Under the pieces are notes generated by a model. That model made no database searches and had not been told where the DNA came from. It saw only the letters and a program-made list of their open reading frames with translations. From assembly GCF_002177135.1 (NCBI RefSeq), contig NZ_MWPH01000002.1, positions 744,001 to 808,000 of the forward strand: DNA of 64,000 nucleotides, given 5' to 3'. This stretch comes from Natronolimnobius baerhuensis (lineage in GTDB: Archaea > Halobacteriota > Halobacteria > Halobacteriales > Natrialbaceae). Shown in pieces: positions 17,436 through 28,800 of the stretch (position 1 is the first letter of the stretch; every line of letters begins with the position of its first letter). A program made the translations under genes and the position numbers.

Positions 17436-17857
17436 AGCTAATCGTTCCGCGCGTCCGTACTTGAATCTAGTTTTCCTGTCGTCTCGAGCGGACACTCCCT
17501 GTTACAACTCGAGGAGGAATCAATCCGTAACCTCTCGAGTTCACAGGTATTTTGTTCAGTGATATAGTTGGGTCTTCAAGGACGAACTCGAGAGGGAACG
17601 TCTCTTCTTCCAGACACCCAGATACAAACAAATAGGAGTATATAGTAGATATATTTGAATTAGTGGGGTAATAGGGGCAATTACGCCCTTTACCAATTCT
17701 TTTCTCTCCGAATGTCAACCACCAACTGTTCTGTCAAACATCATAGTTTATCTCCTACCTATTCGAAGTATAGCTACACAATCTCTTATTTAGACAGAGA
17801 CGATCACTGGAGAGCTATCGAACAAAAAGAGCGAGTCAGTGATCGTCGACGACGGGA
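17436..17857. other. Intergenic region, no gene seen
   Basis: About 420 bases between the lactonase start and the end of the epimerase gene. The middle part (17600-17800) is AT-rich. No coding frame with matching composition, RNA gene or repeat could be supported. Confidence 0.4.
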
Positions 17858-18847
17858 CTACAGCGTGTCCAAAATCCCAAGCACGCGCTCTTCGGCATCT
17901 CGATCCGGCCCATTCTCGAGGCCGTCACGATCACTCTCGAGGTGATCCTCGACGGTGCGTGCCATCGCCTCCTCGAGCGGAGTCGATTCCCAGCCGAGGG
18001 CCTCGAGTTTGGCTGTCGACAGGATGTGCGGGTAGTCCCGATAGAGAACGTAGTCGTCGGGCGAGATCCCGCCAGCCTCGAGTTCGCGTGGGCCAGCGTG
18101 GACGACGTCGACGCTCGTGTCTAACTGGGCAGCGATCAGTTCGAGCATCTCCTCAAGCGTAACGAGTCGCTGGTCGCCGGTGTTGTACACCTCGCCGGGG
18201 TCGCCGCGTTCGGCAATGATTCGCAGCGCGCTCGCAACGTCCTCGACGTAGACACGGTGCCAGACGTTCGTGCCGTCGCCCGGGATGACAACGCGGTCGA
18301 AGCGATTAACGCGGTCGATCCAGAAATCCAGCCGTTCGGAGTAGTCGTGTGGCCCGTAGACGATTGGCGGGCGAACGGCCATCGCGTTGACCCCCTCACC
18401 TGCTGCGGCGGCGATTGCGCGGTCTCCCTCGGCTTTGCGCTTGCCGTAGGTCGCCTGTGAGTCGTCGGTCGCTTCCTCGGTCGTACAGGACTCGAGTGGC
18501 GTCTCGTCTTCGCGTTTTGGGATCTCCTCGCGCCCGTAGGCCGCGCCGCTCGAGATGTAGACATAGGCCTCGCAGTCGGCGAAAATCGTCGTCGCCGCGC
18601 GAACATCTCGCGGGTAGTAGGCGACACAGTCGAAGACAGCATCCGGGTCAGCGGTCATCGCCGCGGCCTCGAGTGCGGAGTCGTTCGTCCGGTCGCCTTC
18701 GATATGGCCGACGCGGTCGTCGTCCGCGAACGGATTGTCGTGGTTCCCGCGATTGAAGATCGTTACGTCGTAGTCGGCCTCGAGTAATTCGGAGACGAGA
18801 TGGCGACCAATAAAGCGCGTGCCGCCGATAACGAGTGCGCTGTCCAT
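17858..18847 (-). CDS. NAD-dependent epimerase/dehydratase (extended SDR)
   Basis: 329 aa. The Rossmann motif GGTRFIGRHL is at residues 8-17, ISSGAAYG holds the conserved Ser, and YGKRK matches the YxxxK catalytic pair. VRPPIVYGPHD and WHRVYVEDVASA are typical of sugar-nucleotide epimerases and related reductases. An upstream open stretch of 23 codons was dropped because MDSALVIGGTRF is the expected start. It lies between the pentose cluster and glutamate synthase, alone on its strand segment with its own flanks, so the context gives no substrate. A haloarchaeal epimerase or reductase of unknown substrate is the safest call. Confidence 0.82.
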   Translation of the reverse strand: MDSALVIGGTRFIGRHLVSELLEADYDVTIFNRGNHDNPFADDDRVGHIEGDRTNDSALEAAAMTADPDAVFDCVAYYPRDVRAATTIFADCEAYVYISSGAAYGREEIPKREDETPLESCTTEEATDDSQATYGKRKAEGDRAIAAAAGEGVNAMAVRPPIVYGPHDYSERLDFWIDRVNRFDRVVIPGDGTNVWHRVYVEDVASALRIIAERGDPGEVYNTGDQRLVTLEEMLELIAAQLDTSVDVVHAGPRELEAGGISPDDYVLYRDYPHILSTAKLEALGWESTPLEEAMARTVEDHLESDRDGLENGPDRDAEERVLGILDTL

Positions 18848-18978
18848 ACTCGCTCGTCGTCGCTGTGGGGGAAAACGATGACGATGGCACTGCCACAATA
18901 GATCGAACGCAATCAACAGTCTCCTCGTAGGTACCTCAGATCACTCAAAAAAGCGCGTGAGCGTGTGACTGTCGTGGC

Positions 18979-21900
18979 TTAGTCGTCGCTCGCCGCGTAA
19001 CTGGTCGAGTCAGCCTCGACGACGGATTCTGGGACACCGGGCAGTTCCTCGCGAACGTCGTCGCTTCCCTGCTCGGTGATCGCTTCGTAGTACGCTTCCG
19101 GCATGACCTTCACGAACGCCTCGAGTGCCTGCTCCCAGTTTGCGAGCAGTTCCTGCCCGCGGTCGGAGTCCGTGTAGGCGACGTGGTTCTCGACGAGTCG
19201 GCGCAGCATTGCTTCGTCTGCGTCCTCGAGTTCGTCGTGCAGCGAGACCATTCCCGTGTTCGCCTTCGCCTCGAGTTCGTTCTCGGGGTCGTAGACGTAG
19301 GCGACGCCGCCGGACATCCCCGCGGCAAAGTTCGTGCCCGTCTCGCCGAGGACGGCGACGACACCGCCAGTCATGTACTCACAACCGTGGTCGCCGACGC
19401 CCTCGATGACGGCTTTCGCACCGGAGTTCCGAACGGCGAATCGCTCGCCCGCGACGCCGTTGACGTACAGTTGGCCGTCAGTCGCGCCGTAGAGCGCCAC
19501 GTTGCCGATGGCGACGTTTTCGGTCGGATCGTAGGCGGCCGCCTCAGGCGTTCGGATCGCGAGTTTGCCACCCGAGAGGCCTTTTCCGACGTAGTCGTTC
19601 GCGCTGCCCTCGAGGTGCATCGAGACACCGCTTGCGAGGAACGCGCCAAAGCTCTGTCCTGCGGTTCCCTCGAGGTCGACCGTAATGGTGTCCTCGGGGA
19701 GGCCGGGTTCGCCGTAGCGGCTGGTGATACGGTTCGAGAGCATCGCGCCGACGGTCCGGTCAACGTTCGACACCTCGGTCTCGAGGGTGACCGGTTCCTC
19801 GGTCTCGATGGCGTCTGCTGCAGCCTCGATCAGGTCGCGGTCGAGTTGGTCCTCGAGTTCGTGATCCTGGTCTCGGATCTTGCGCCGGACGTCACCGCCG
19901 GGGTCGGCGATGACGGCAGAGAGGTCGACCGTGCGCGCTTTCGGATGCTCGATATCGTCGCGCTGGTCCAGCACTTCGACGTGGCCGATCATCTCGTCAA
20001 TAGTTTCGAAGCCGAGTTCGGCCATGATCTCGCGCAGTTCCTGTGCGATAAACGTCATGTAGTTGATGACGTGTTCGGGTTCGCCGGGGAACCGTTTCCG
20101 GAGGTCCTCGCGCTGGGTCGCGACACCAACTGGGCAGGTGTTTTTGTGACACTGCCGGGCCATCACACAACCCGATGTGACGAGCGAGGCAGTCCCGAAG
20201 ATGTACTCCTCGGCACCCAGCAGTGCGGCGACGGCGACGTCGCGGCCGGTCTTCATGCCACCGTCTGCGGAGACACGGATACGGTCGCGAAGCCCGGTCT
20301 GACAGAGCATCTGGTTCGCTTCGGCGAGGCCGAGTTCCCAGGGGAGGCCGGCGCTCTTGATCGAGGTTCGGGGTGAGGCACCCGTCCCGCCGGAGTGACC
20401 CGAAATGTGGACCACGTCGGCGTTTGCTTTCGCGACGCCGGCGGCAACCGTACCGATGCCGGCCTCGGAGACGAGTTTGACGTTGATGTCTGCCTCCTCG
20501 TTCGCCGCCTTCAGGTCGAAGATCAGCTGTTTGAGGTCCTCGATGGAGTAGATGTCGTGCAGTGGCGGTGGCGAGATGAGGCCGACGCCCGGCGTCGATT
20601 TGCGGACGTGAGCAATCATCTCGTTTACCTTCTCACCGGGAAGATGGCCACCTTCGCCGGGCTTGCTTCCTTGGGCCATCTTGATCTGGAGTTCGTCCGC
20701 ACTCGAGAGGTAGGTACTCGTGACGCCGAAGCGGCCCGAGGCCACCTGTTTGACGTTACACTCCTTTTCGGTGCCAAAGCGTTCCGGTGGCTCGCCACCC
20801 TCGCCCGAGTTGGATTTGCCGCCGATGCGGTTCATCGCAATCGAGTTGTTTTCGTGTGCTTCCGGGGAGAGCGAGCCGAGACTCATCGCGGCCGTCGAGA
20901 AGCGCTCGACGATGTCTTTGATCGGCTCGACATCGTCGACTGGGATCGACTCGCGGTCCGAATCGAACTCGAGGAGGCCACGAAGGGTCTGGAGATTCTG
21001 TTGCTGATCGTTGATCAGTTCGGCGAACTCCTGATAGCGCTCGTAGTCGTTCGCACGGACGGCCTGCTGGAGCGTGCCGACGGTGTCCGGGTTCCACTGG
21101 TGGTGAATCCCATCAGAGCGGTGTTCGAACTCGCCGTGGCGGTCGAGCGTCGGTTTCTCTTCGGTATCGACGAACGCCTGCTGGTGACGTTCGCGAACGT
21201 CTTCTTCGATCTCAGCGAGGCCGATTCCCTCCGTGCGGTTCTCGGTTCCCTCGAAGTATTCTGCGACGAGACCCGAGTCAAGCCCGACAGCTTCGAAGAT
21301 CTGGGCACCCTGGTAGCTCTCGACGGTCGAAATCCCCATCTTGGCCATGATCTTCAACAGGCCGTCTTCGACAGCGCCGACATAGGCGTCGATAGCGACC
21401 TCGGTTTCGGCCCCGTCGGGACCGGCGGTGATGTCGTCGATTGTCTGGTACGCCAGGTACGGGTTGACTGCGCCCGCGCCGTAGCCAACGAGGGTCGCGA
21501 AATGATGGACCGTGCGCGGGTCTGCGGATTCGACGACCAGTCCGACGTGATTTCGCAGGCCGTTTCGGACGAGGTGATGATGGATACCACCCGTCGCGAG
21601 CAGACTCGGGATCGCTGCGCGATCCTCGTCGACGCCGCGGTCAGAGAGGACGATCACGTCATGGCCGCCGTCTTCGATAGCCTCGACGACGTCCTCGCGG
21701 ACGCGCTCGAGTGCGGCCTCGAGATCCGAGCCGAGTTCCTCGCTGGTTGGCTCGTAGGTGATATCGATGGTCGCGGCGGTGATGCCGTTTGCATCGCACT
21801 CCCGAATGGACTCGAGTTCACCGTCGGTCAGGATGGGTGAGTCAAGGACGAGTTGGCGGGCATGCTCGGGCGATTCGGTGAGCAGGTTGCGCTGGAAGCC

Positions 21901-23544
21901 GAGTCGAGACTCCATCGACGTGACGAGTTCCTCGCGGATGTAGTCGAGCGGCGGGTTCGTCACCTGCGCGAACAGCTGTCTAAAGTACGAGAACAGGGGT
22001 CGGTTAAACTCCGTCAGCACCGACAGCGGCGTGTCATCGCCCATCGAGCCGACGGGGTCTTTCCCCTTCGTCGTCATCGGCTCGATCATGTTCTCGAGTT
22101 CGTCGTGCGTGTAGCCAAACGCCGTCTGCTGGTCACGCAGATTCTCAACCGACTGCTGGGGGGCACTCGAGTCGGTCGTCCGTACGTCCTCGAGTGAGAC
22201 CTGTTCTTCGGCGACCCACTCGCCGTAGCGGTCGTCGGTGAGGTCGTCGAAGACCTCGTCGTCCGGAATCACGCGCCCTTCCTCGGGGTCGGCGAGGAAC
22301 AGTTGACCGGGCTGGAGTCGACCGCGCTCTTCGATATCTTCTGGATCTGGCTCGAGCGCGCCGGCCTCGCTTGCCATGATGAGTTTGTTGTCGGTCGTCA
22401 CGTCGTACCGACACGGGCGCAGGCCGTTGCGGTCGAGAACAGCACCGACGCGTTCGCCGTCGGTTGCCGCGACGAGTGCGGGGCCGTCCCACGGCTCGAC
22501 GAGCGAGGCGTGAAAGTCGTACCAGTCCTTTCGGTCTGGGTCCATCGCATCGTTGCCGCGCCAGGCTTCGGGGACGAGCATTCGCAGCGCGTGTTCGAGG
22601 TCCCGTCCGTCCTGCATCAAGAGTTCGAGGGCGTTGTCGACGCTTGCGGTATCGGATTGCTCCGGATCGTCGATGATCGGCTTGACGGCCTCGAGGTCGG
22701 AGAGCACCTCGCTCTCGATGTCAGTCTCGCGGGCGCGCATCCAGTTGATGTTGCCCTGAATCGTGTTGAACTCGCCGTTGTGGATGATGTTCCGGTATGG
22801 GTGGGCGAGGTGCCAGGCTCCGAGCGTGTTCGTCGAGAAGCGCTCGTGAACCATGACGAAGTTCGATTCGACGCGTTCATCGGTCAGATCAGGGTAGTAG
22901 GACGGAACCTGTTCCCCCTTGAGCAGGCCCTTGTAGACGAGCGTCTTCGAGTCGAGCGAGACGACGTAGAACCGTTCTTTGTTGTCGATGTCGGCACCTT
23001 CGACGGCGTTCTCGAGTGCGCGTCGAGCGACGTACAGTCGTCGGTCGAAATCGTCCTCGGAGAGGTCGTCGCCGTCCGCCGGTGCGACGACAAGCTGTCG
23101 AACGTCCGGTTCGGAGTCGACCGCCGTCGCGCCGAGATCCTCGTTTTCCGTGGGGACGTCTCGCCACTCGAGGACTTCGAGATCGTACGTCTCGAGGGTC
23201 GATTCAGCAAGATCGACGAGTTCTGTGCGGGCCGTCTCGTCTTGTGGCAAAAAGAGCGATCCGACGGCGTAGGTATCCGGCAGGGACGTCTCGAGAACAT
23301 CTGCGAAGAACGCGTGTGGCGTCTGCAGCATGATTCCGGCTCCGTCGCCGGTGTTTTTCTCCGCGCCTGTGGTTCCGCGGTGTTCGAGATTCTTGAGTAG
23401 ATCGAGACCGTCAGCGACGACGCTGTGTCCAGATCCCCCATCGAGATCCATGACGACGCCGACGCCGCAGTTCGACCGTTCGTCCTCGGGGTCGGCAAGC
23501 CCCGGGGAACGCTCGGTGGATGACGCTCCGTGTGGCTGTGACAT
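18979..23544 (-). CDS. gltB: Glutamate synthase, large subunit
   Basis: 1521 aa, normal length for the alpha subunit or the ferredoxin-dependent form, which makes two glutamates from glutamine and 2-oxoglutarate. A propeptide of about 25 residues precedes Cys26 in SNCGVGVV, which becomes the N-terminal nucleophile of the class II glutaminase domain. The FMN synthase domain follows (AAMSLGSLSPEAHE, KSNSGEGGE, HISGHSGGTGASP), then the 3Fe-4S ligands in CVMARQCHKNTCPVGVA, and the C-terminal right-handed helix with repeated G-x-x-x-G turns (GATDGQLYVNG, GVGDHGCEYMTGG). No gltD-like small subunit is adjacent, so a ferredoxin-dependent reaction or a distant small subunit is likely. It provides nitrogen assimilation together with glutamine synthetase encoded elsewhere. 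Confidence 0.96.
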   Translation of the reverse strand: MSQPHGASSTERSPGLADPEDERSNCGVGVVMDLDGGSGHSVVADGLDLLKNLEHRGTTGAEKNTGDGAGIMLQTPHAFFADVLETSLPDTYAVGSLFLPQDETARTELVDLAESTLETYDLEVLEWRDVPTENEDLGATAVDSEPDVRQLVVAPADGDDLSEDDFDRRLYVARRALENAVEGADIDNKERFYVVSLDSKTLVYKGLLKGEQVPSYYPDLTDERVESNFVMVHERFSTNTLGAWHLAHPYRNIIHNGEFNTIQGNINWMRARETDIESEVLSDLEAVKPIIDDPEQSDTASVDNALELLMQDGRDLEHALRMLVPEAWRGNDAMDPDRKDWYDFHASLVEPWDGPALVAATDGERVGAVLDRNGLRPCRYDVTTDNKLIMASEAGALEPDPEDIEERGRLQPGQLFLADPEEGRVIPDDEVFDDLTDDRYGEWVAEEQVSLEDVRTTDSSAPQQSVENLRDQQTAFGYTHDELENMIEPMTTKGKDPVGSMGDDTPLSVLTEFNRPLFSYFRQLFAQVTNPPLDYIREELVTSMESRLGFQRNLLTESPEHARQLVLDSPILTDGELESIRECDANGITAATIDITYEPTSEELGSDLEAALERVREDVVEAIEDGGHDVIVLSDRGVDEDRAAIPSLLATGGIHHHLVRNGLRNHVGLVVESADPRTVHHFATLVGYGAGAVNPYLAYQTIDDITAGPDGAETEVAIDAYVGAVEDGLLKIMAKMGISTVESYQGAQIFEAVGLDSGLVAEYFEGTENRTEGIGLAEIEEDVRERHQQAFVDTEEKPTLDRHGEFEHRSDGIHHQWNPDTVGTLQQAVRANDYERYQEFAELINDQQQNLQTLRGLLEFDSDRESIPVDDVEPIKDIVERFSTAAMSLGSLSPEAHENNSIAMNRIGGKSNSGEGGEPPERFGTEKECNVKQVASGRFGVTSTYLSSADELQIKMAQGSKPGEGGHLPGEKVNEMIAHVRKSTPGVGLISPPPLHDIYSIEDLKQLIFDLKAANEEADINVKLVSEAGIGTVAAGVAKANADVVHISGHSGGTGASPRTSIKSAGLPWELGLAEANQMLCQTGLRDRIRVSADGGMKTGRDVAVAALLGAEEYIFGTASLVTSGCVMARQCHKNTCPVGVATQREDLRKRFPGEPEHVINYMTFIAQELREIMAELGFETIDEMIGHVEVLDQRDDIEHPKARTVDLSAVIADPGGDVRRKIRDQDHELEDQLDRDLIEAAADAIETEEPVTLETEVSNVDRTVGAMLSNRITSRYGEPGLPEDTITVDLEGTAGQSFGAFLASGVSMHLEGSANDYVGKGLSGGKLAIRTPEAAAYDPTENVAIGNVALYGATDGQLYVNGVAGERFAVRNSGAKAVIEGVGDHGCEYMTGGVVAVLGETGTNFAAGMSGGVAYVYDPENELEAKANTGMVSLHDELEDADEAMLRRLVENHVAYTDSDRGQELLANWEQALEAFVKVMPEAYYEAITEQGSDDVREELPGVPESVVEADSTSYAASDD

Positions 23545-24053
23545 ACCATCACTTGCGAGAACACCTATATGAGGCTACCCCATAATGACTAAGTGTATTA
23601 TAGACACATATTAACGTATATAATGCATATGCAGACAATTTATATTCATGGATGATTACGTTTACAGTGGCGTACCACTCGAGCGCATTCTTGGATACGA
23701 CAGGGCAATCTCGAGTGGCGTCGCTACGAACGTCTACAAAACTCGGCGACTCGACTGCGTTTACCGCTCAGAAAAGGTATTGTCAGAGGCACGTAGTGTT
23801 CACCCACCAAAGTGAACACCACAGCTATACATTCATCTCCATTGGTAAGGAATCTCGGGCTAAAGAGTTAGGTCACACCAATCGACACGACCGCTGGTGA
23901 TAACGGGTACTTGGTTCTCGAGGGTTCTACGTTCCGTTTCGGTCTCAGACGCCCATACGTGCTCGTGGGACAACCACTCAATCAGGTGACAGCGTCGGGC
24001 GATAGCAAAATGGAACCGCCGACTCGCTGTCTGCAATCGAACCGAGAGTCCGA
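23545..24053. other. Intergenic region with an 8-bp interrupted palindrome
   Basis: About 510 bases between gltB and proS. The first 100 bases are very AT-rich (several TATA-like stretches around 23600-23645) and should hold the gltB promoter. GTGTTCAC at 23796-23803 and its reverse complement at 23812-23819, with an 8-base spacer, form a possible operator. A short open frame on the plus strand (82 codons) lacks haloarchaeal coding character and I do not call it a gene. Confidence 0.4.
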
Positions 24054-25535
24054 TCAGTAACTTTTCGCGAAGTACGCGATTTCGTCTGCTGGATCGCCAC
24101 AGACACCACACTCGTCGTGGTCGGGTTCAGGAACCTCGCCCGATGATTCGCCGCCTTCGTCCTCGAGTGGTTGCATGACGATTTCGGCGGCAATCTTCTC
24201 TTTGATGACTTCCTCGCAGGCCTCGTCACCGCACCACGGCGTTTTCACGTAGCCGCCGTGCTGGCCAATCGTCCCGAGAATCTCCTCGGGGCTGTGGGCT
24301 TCGCGAATGTTCTCCTCGAGATTTGTCTCGGCCGTCTCGTACAGTTTGTCGAAGATTTCTGCGAGATGGTCGTCGACGGCGTCGACGATTTCGTCGCGGT
24401 CCTCGACGGATTCGTCGTTGTCAGGCCGGTGGACGAGCGTGACTTCCTCGTCTTCGACCTCGTAGGGACCGATTTCGAGGCGCAACGGGACGCCGTTCAA
24501 CTCGTGTTCGTTGAACTTGAAGCCGGGGTTGCGCTCGTCGCGGTCGTCGAGTTCGACGCGGAAGCCAGCCTCCTCGAGGTCGTCGGCGATGGACTGGGAG
24601 TACTCGAGGACGTCCTCCTTCGTATCTTCCTGCCAGATGGGGACGATGACGACCTGCGTGGGCGCGATGGTTGGCGGGAGCACGAGTCCCTGATCGTCCG
24701 AGTGGGTCATGATGAGTGCGCCGAGTGCGCGCCAGGAGAGGCCCCACGAGGTAGTGTAGGCCGTCTGCTCCTCCTCGTCCTCGTCGACGAAGGTGATGTC
24801 GAACGCCTCGGCGAAGCTCTGGCCGAGGTGGTGGCTGGTGCCGCCCTGGACGGACTTGCCGTCAGGCATGAGCGCCTCGACGGTCGTCGTCGTGTCCGCG
24901 CCGGGGAACTTGTCGTGGTCTGGCTTCTTGCCGCGCAGGACCGGGATCGCGAGCACCTCCTCGTAGACCTTCTCGTACTGGCCGAGACGGGTCCAGACCT
25001 CCGACCACGCGCCCTCGTCGCTCGCGTGGGCAGTGTGGCCTTCCTGCCACATGAATTCCTTCGTTCGGAAGAAGGGCTTGGTCTCGGTGGCCTCCCACCG
25101 AACCACCGAACACCACTGGTTCAGCCGCAGCGGCAGGTCGCGGTGGCTGCGCGTCCAGTCGGCCATAAACGGCGCGATGATCGACTCACTCGTCGGCCGG
25201 ACGGCGAGTCGCTCCTCGAGTTCGTCGTGGCCGCCCTGGGTCACCCAGGCGACTTCGGGATCGAAGCCTTCGACGATGTCCTTCTCGCGCTCGAGGAAGG
25301 ACTCGGGGATGAACATCGGGAAGTAGACGTTGTCGACGCCGGTTTCCTTGAACCAGCCGTCGAGGGCGTCCTGAATGCGTTCCCAGAGTGCATAGCCGCG
25401 CGGCTTCGTGACGATAAAGCCGCCCATTGGCGCGTAATCGGCGATGTCGGCCTTCTGGACGACTTCGGCGTACCAGTCGCCGGGTTTGTGCGATTTCGAC
25501 TCGGTGATCCCGAGTTCCTGACTCTCGTCGCTCAT
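24054..25535 (-). CDS. proS: Prolyl-tRNA synthetase (archaeal/eukaryotic type)
   Basis: 493 aa, the length of archaeal-type ProRS without the bacterial editing insert. Class II motifs appear in order: GFIVTKPRGYALWERI before motif 1, VRWEATETKPFFRTKEFMWQEGHTAH for motif 2, and SWGLSWRALGALIMTHSDDQGLVLPP for motif 3. The anticodon-binding domain follows, and the C-terminal zinc-type domain has CGDEACEEV and CGVCGDPADEIAYFAKSY, ending in the conserved Tyr. An upstream open stretch of 44 codons is not part of the family; MSDESQELGITESKSHKPGDWYAE gives the expected start. It charges tRNA-Pro in the cytoplasm and stands alone in its transcription unit. Confidence 0.96.
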   Translation of the reverse strand: MSDESQELGITESKSHKPGDWYAEVVQKADIADYAPMGGFIVTKPRGYALWERIQDALDGWFKETGVDNVYFPMFIPESFLEREKDIVEGFDPEVAWVTQGGHDELEERLAVRPTSESIIAPFMADWTRSHRDLPLRLNQWCSVVRWEATETKPFFRTKEFMWQEGHTAHASDEGAWSEVWTRLGQYEKVYEEVLAIPVLRGKKPDHDKFPGADTTTTVEALMPDGKSVQGGTSHHLGQSFAEAFDITFVDEDEEEQTAYTTSWGLSWRALGALIMTHSDDQGLVLPPTIAPTQVVIVPIWQEDTKEDVLEYSQSIADDLEEAGFRVELDDRDERNPGFKFNEHELNGVPLRLEIGPYEVEDEEVTLVHRPDNDESVEDRDEIVDAVDDHLAEIFDKLYETAETNLEENIREAHSPEEILGTIGQHGGYVKTPWCGDEACEEVIKEKIAAEIVMQPLEDEGGESSGEVPEPDHDECGVCGDPADEIAYFAKSY

Positions 25536-25849
25536 ACATCGACTCACTGCCACCGCGGGCTTAAACGATACGAAGGGCCGACGCGCCTCGAGGTCAGCCG
25601 GCTCGATCTCAAGGCCGACTTCCTCGCGCTTCCCGGACGGCACACTCTCGCGGCGTTTCTCGATCAACAGGGCCTCATCGGCTCTGCTGTCGGGGTCCGC
25701 CGAGTCGGCAGCAGCATCGGGGCTCGAGCGCAGCGGAAAACAGAGCGTCGCCTCGATCTGGTATGGTGATTCGAGTGGACGACAATAAGAGCCAGCGTTC
25801 GGTGCGCTATCGTTTGTGGAGTATCCGGGTGGTGCCCCCTACAACCCCG

Positions 25850-28800
25850 TCAGTCCTCCTCCAACGCTCGTGACTCGAGGCCGGAGACATCGCCGTACTC
25901 GTCGGGTGCACAGCCGAGCGAGCGATGCGGGCAGTGCTGGCAGTGTGGGCCAGGATTTGTCTCGAGGCTCGGATCGTCGACGGCGGTGAGCGTCTCGCGG
26001 ACGGTCGTCCACGTGGGCAGTTCGTCGGGGTCGAACAGCACCACGCGCGGCCCGTCCGTCTCGCCGACGTAGACGTAGCCAACTGCGGCAACCGGCTCGT
26101 CGAAGCGCTGCTCGCAGGCTCGAGCGTACAGCGAGAGCTGGACCGCGTCTGCGGGGTCGATTCGGTCGGCCGTCGCCTTGTAATCGAGCACGGCGAGCCC
26201 GCCCGCCCACTGCGTGGCCTGCTCGCCAGTCGCGCCCGCCTCGGATGGCAGCCGGCGAATTGAGTCGATGTAGCCGATGACGTCGCCGTCGACGCCGTCG
26301 ACCGCCGACAGCGAGAACGGCACCTCCGCCGCGAGGTGGTCCCAGTCCGCGACCGGCTGTTCGAAGCCGGGTGCGTCCGCCTCGAAGTAGCGCTCGATAC
26401 ACGCGTGGACGGCCTCGCGATGCTCGAGCAGGTCCCGTGCGGTGAGGTGGCGAGTTGCGGCGTCGGTCCACGCCGACTGCGTGTGATAGTCGCGATAGAA
26501 CGCCTCCTCGGCGACATCGTGGAAGACGGTGCCAACGAGTCTGGAGTCGCCGCTCGAGTGGGTCACTGAGTCCTGGACACTGGACAGCGAACGCGCCTGC
26601 GGGTCGTCGAGCGCCCGCACGACGTGGTCGAGATAGTGCTTTCGCGGGCAGCTCTCGTAGGTGTCCATCGCGCTGTAGCTGTGGCGCATCGCGACGGGGA
26701 GTTCGGTCGCACTCGAGAGCGCCTCGACCGGGAATCGGACGGTGTCAGGCGACAACGCGCCGGCTCGGCGGCCATAGGGCAGCGCATTCTCGAGAGCGGG
26801 TTCGTCGCCGTAGCTGGCCGCATCGGCCGCCGGGAGTAGGGTTCCAGAGCGCAGGAGTCGCCCGAGTTCGTGGACGGTATTGATTGCGTCACGGGTCTCA
26901 AGCGGCTCGACTGTTCGGTCGTCGTAGTCGGCGTAGTAGGTGATCGAACCCGGCGTCACGTCGGCGGCGTGTGCGAGGTCGTCCGTCCGGTCGACGACGG
27001 TCTCGGGATAGGTCGCTCGAACTCGCTCGAAGCTCTCGCACAGCGACGCCCACAGGTCCATGCGTTGGCCGGCGGTCGACCACTCGATGTCGTCCGCGAG
27101 ACAGGCGTCCGCCCTCGAGACGCCCAGTTCCGTCTCGTCGCCGTCGTACTCGTAGTCCGAGCCGAAGACGAACAGGTGATTCTCCGCCCGCGTCAGCGCG
27201 ACGTGGAGCACGCGCCACTCCTCCGCGACCGTCTCGCTCGCGAGGTCGGCACACAGCGGCGACTCGATGTCGTCCGCGAGCGTCGCGGCGAGCAGCCGTT
27301 CTCGAGCCCGTCTGGCGTAGTCGCCGTCGACACACCACTCCTCGTCCGAGAGATAGGGAACGAGCACGGTATCGAACTCGAGGCCCTTCGCCTGGTGGAC
27401 GGTCATCACGTCCACCGAGTCGGTCGAGTGGGTGCCGCGGGTCCGCTCGCTGCCGCCGCCACGGAGCGCTCCCTCGAGGGCGTCGACGAACGCCGCCGTG
27501 AGCGTACTGACGACGGATTCGGGGTCGTAGGCCTCGACGAATCGGTCGAGCCGGTCGAGTTGGGCGCGCTCGTCACTCGTGAGGAACCACTCGAGGCGAG
27601 TCAGTTCGCGGAATCGGCGGATGAACCCCGACAGCGGGTAGACGTTGCGCAGACGCTCGAGGGATGCGAGGTGTTCGCGCGCCTGCTCGAGTTGGGCTGG
27701 GTTCTCGAGGGTCTCCGGGTCGACATCGAAGACCGCATCGTAGAGCGATCCGTCCCGGCGCTGGAGCGTCTGGAGGTCGGTCTCGCCCAGTCGGTAGCGA
27801 TAGAGCAACACCCGTCGAAGGTGGGCGTCGGCGTCGCGGTCGACGAGCACGCGCAAATACGACAGCAGCGTCTGGATCCCGGGCGAAATCTCACCGCGGG
27901 GCGACCCCGAAATTTCGTAGGGGATCTGGCGCTCGCGCAACTCCTCGGCGATGGCCTGTGCGTGGCGATTCGTGCGGACGATCACCGCGAGATCCTCGAG
28001 GCTGCGCTGTGGGACGTTCTCGGCAGCGCCGTTGAGCAGCCTCGAGACGGTCGTCCCGACCTGGCTGGCCGTCGATTCCGGAATCTCGTCGCTCTCGATT
28101 TTGACGACGCGGTCGGAGAGCGTCTCGTCGGCTGCGTACTCGCCAGTCTCGCGCCCGACCTCGCGCAGCGTCTTCGAGGATTGGGGACCGTACTCGCAGT
28201 GATTCGTCAAGTCGAGAATCTCTTGGCGCGACCGGAAGTTGAGTTCGAGTGCAATCGCCTCGTGATCGTCGTACTGCGTCTCGAGGCGGTCCAGTCCCTC
28301 GCGGTCGGTACCGCGCCAGCCGTAGATCGCCTGATCTTTGTCACCGATGGCGAGCAGGTTCGGCCGGTCCGGGCCGCTCGTCAGTTCGGTGATCAACGAG
28401 AACTGCGTCTCGTCGGTGTCCTGAAACTCGTCGCAGTAGACCTGCGTCCACTGGCCGGTGATCTCGTCGGCAATCGCCTCGTCCTCGAGGAGGGTCGTCG
28501 CCGTCCGGACCAGTTCGTCGAAATCGAGCGCCCGCTGTTCCTCGAGGGCGTCGTGGTAATCCGCATACACCGCCGCGTAATGGCGAGCGAGCCGAAGGAA
28601 CTCGACGTAGTGTTTCAGCCGCCCGAACGGGCTCTGCTCGAGGCGATTCGTCTGCTGTCGCCAGATTTCGTTGCCAAACAGCGCCCGCGGGAGCTGTTTC
28701 GTGGTGGGGTCCTCGAGCGAGAGCGCCTCGATGGTGTTCGTCACACACTGCTGGAGCACCCGCAGATACTGGGCGACGTCGTCAACGACCGCGTCCTCGC

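Noticed and set aside
23652-23900. 82-codon plus-strand frame between gltB and proS
   Set aside because: Composition is not acidic and not haloarchaeal in character, no motif, no ribosome site or overlap with a neighbour.
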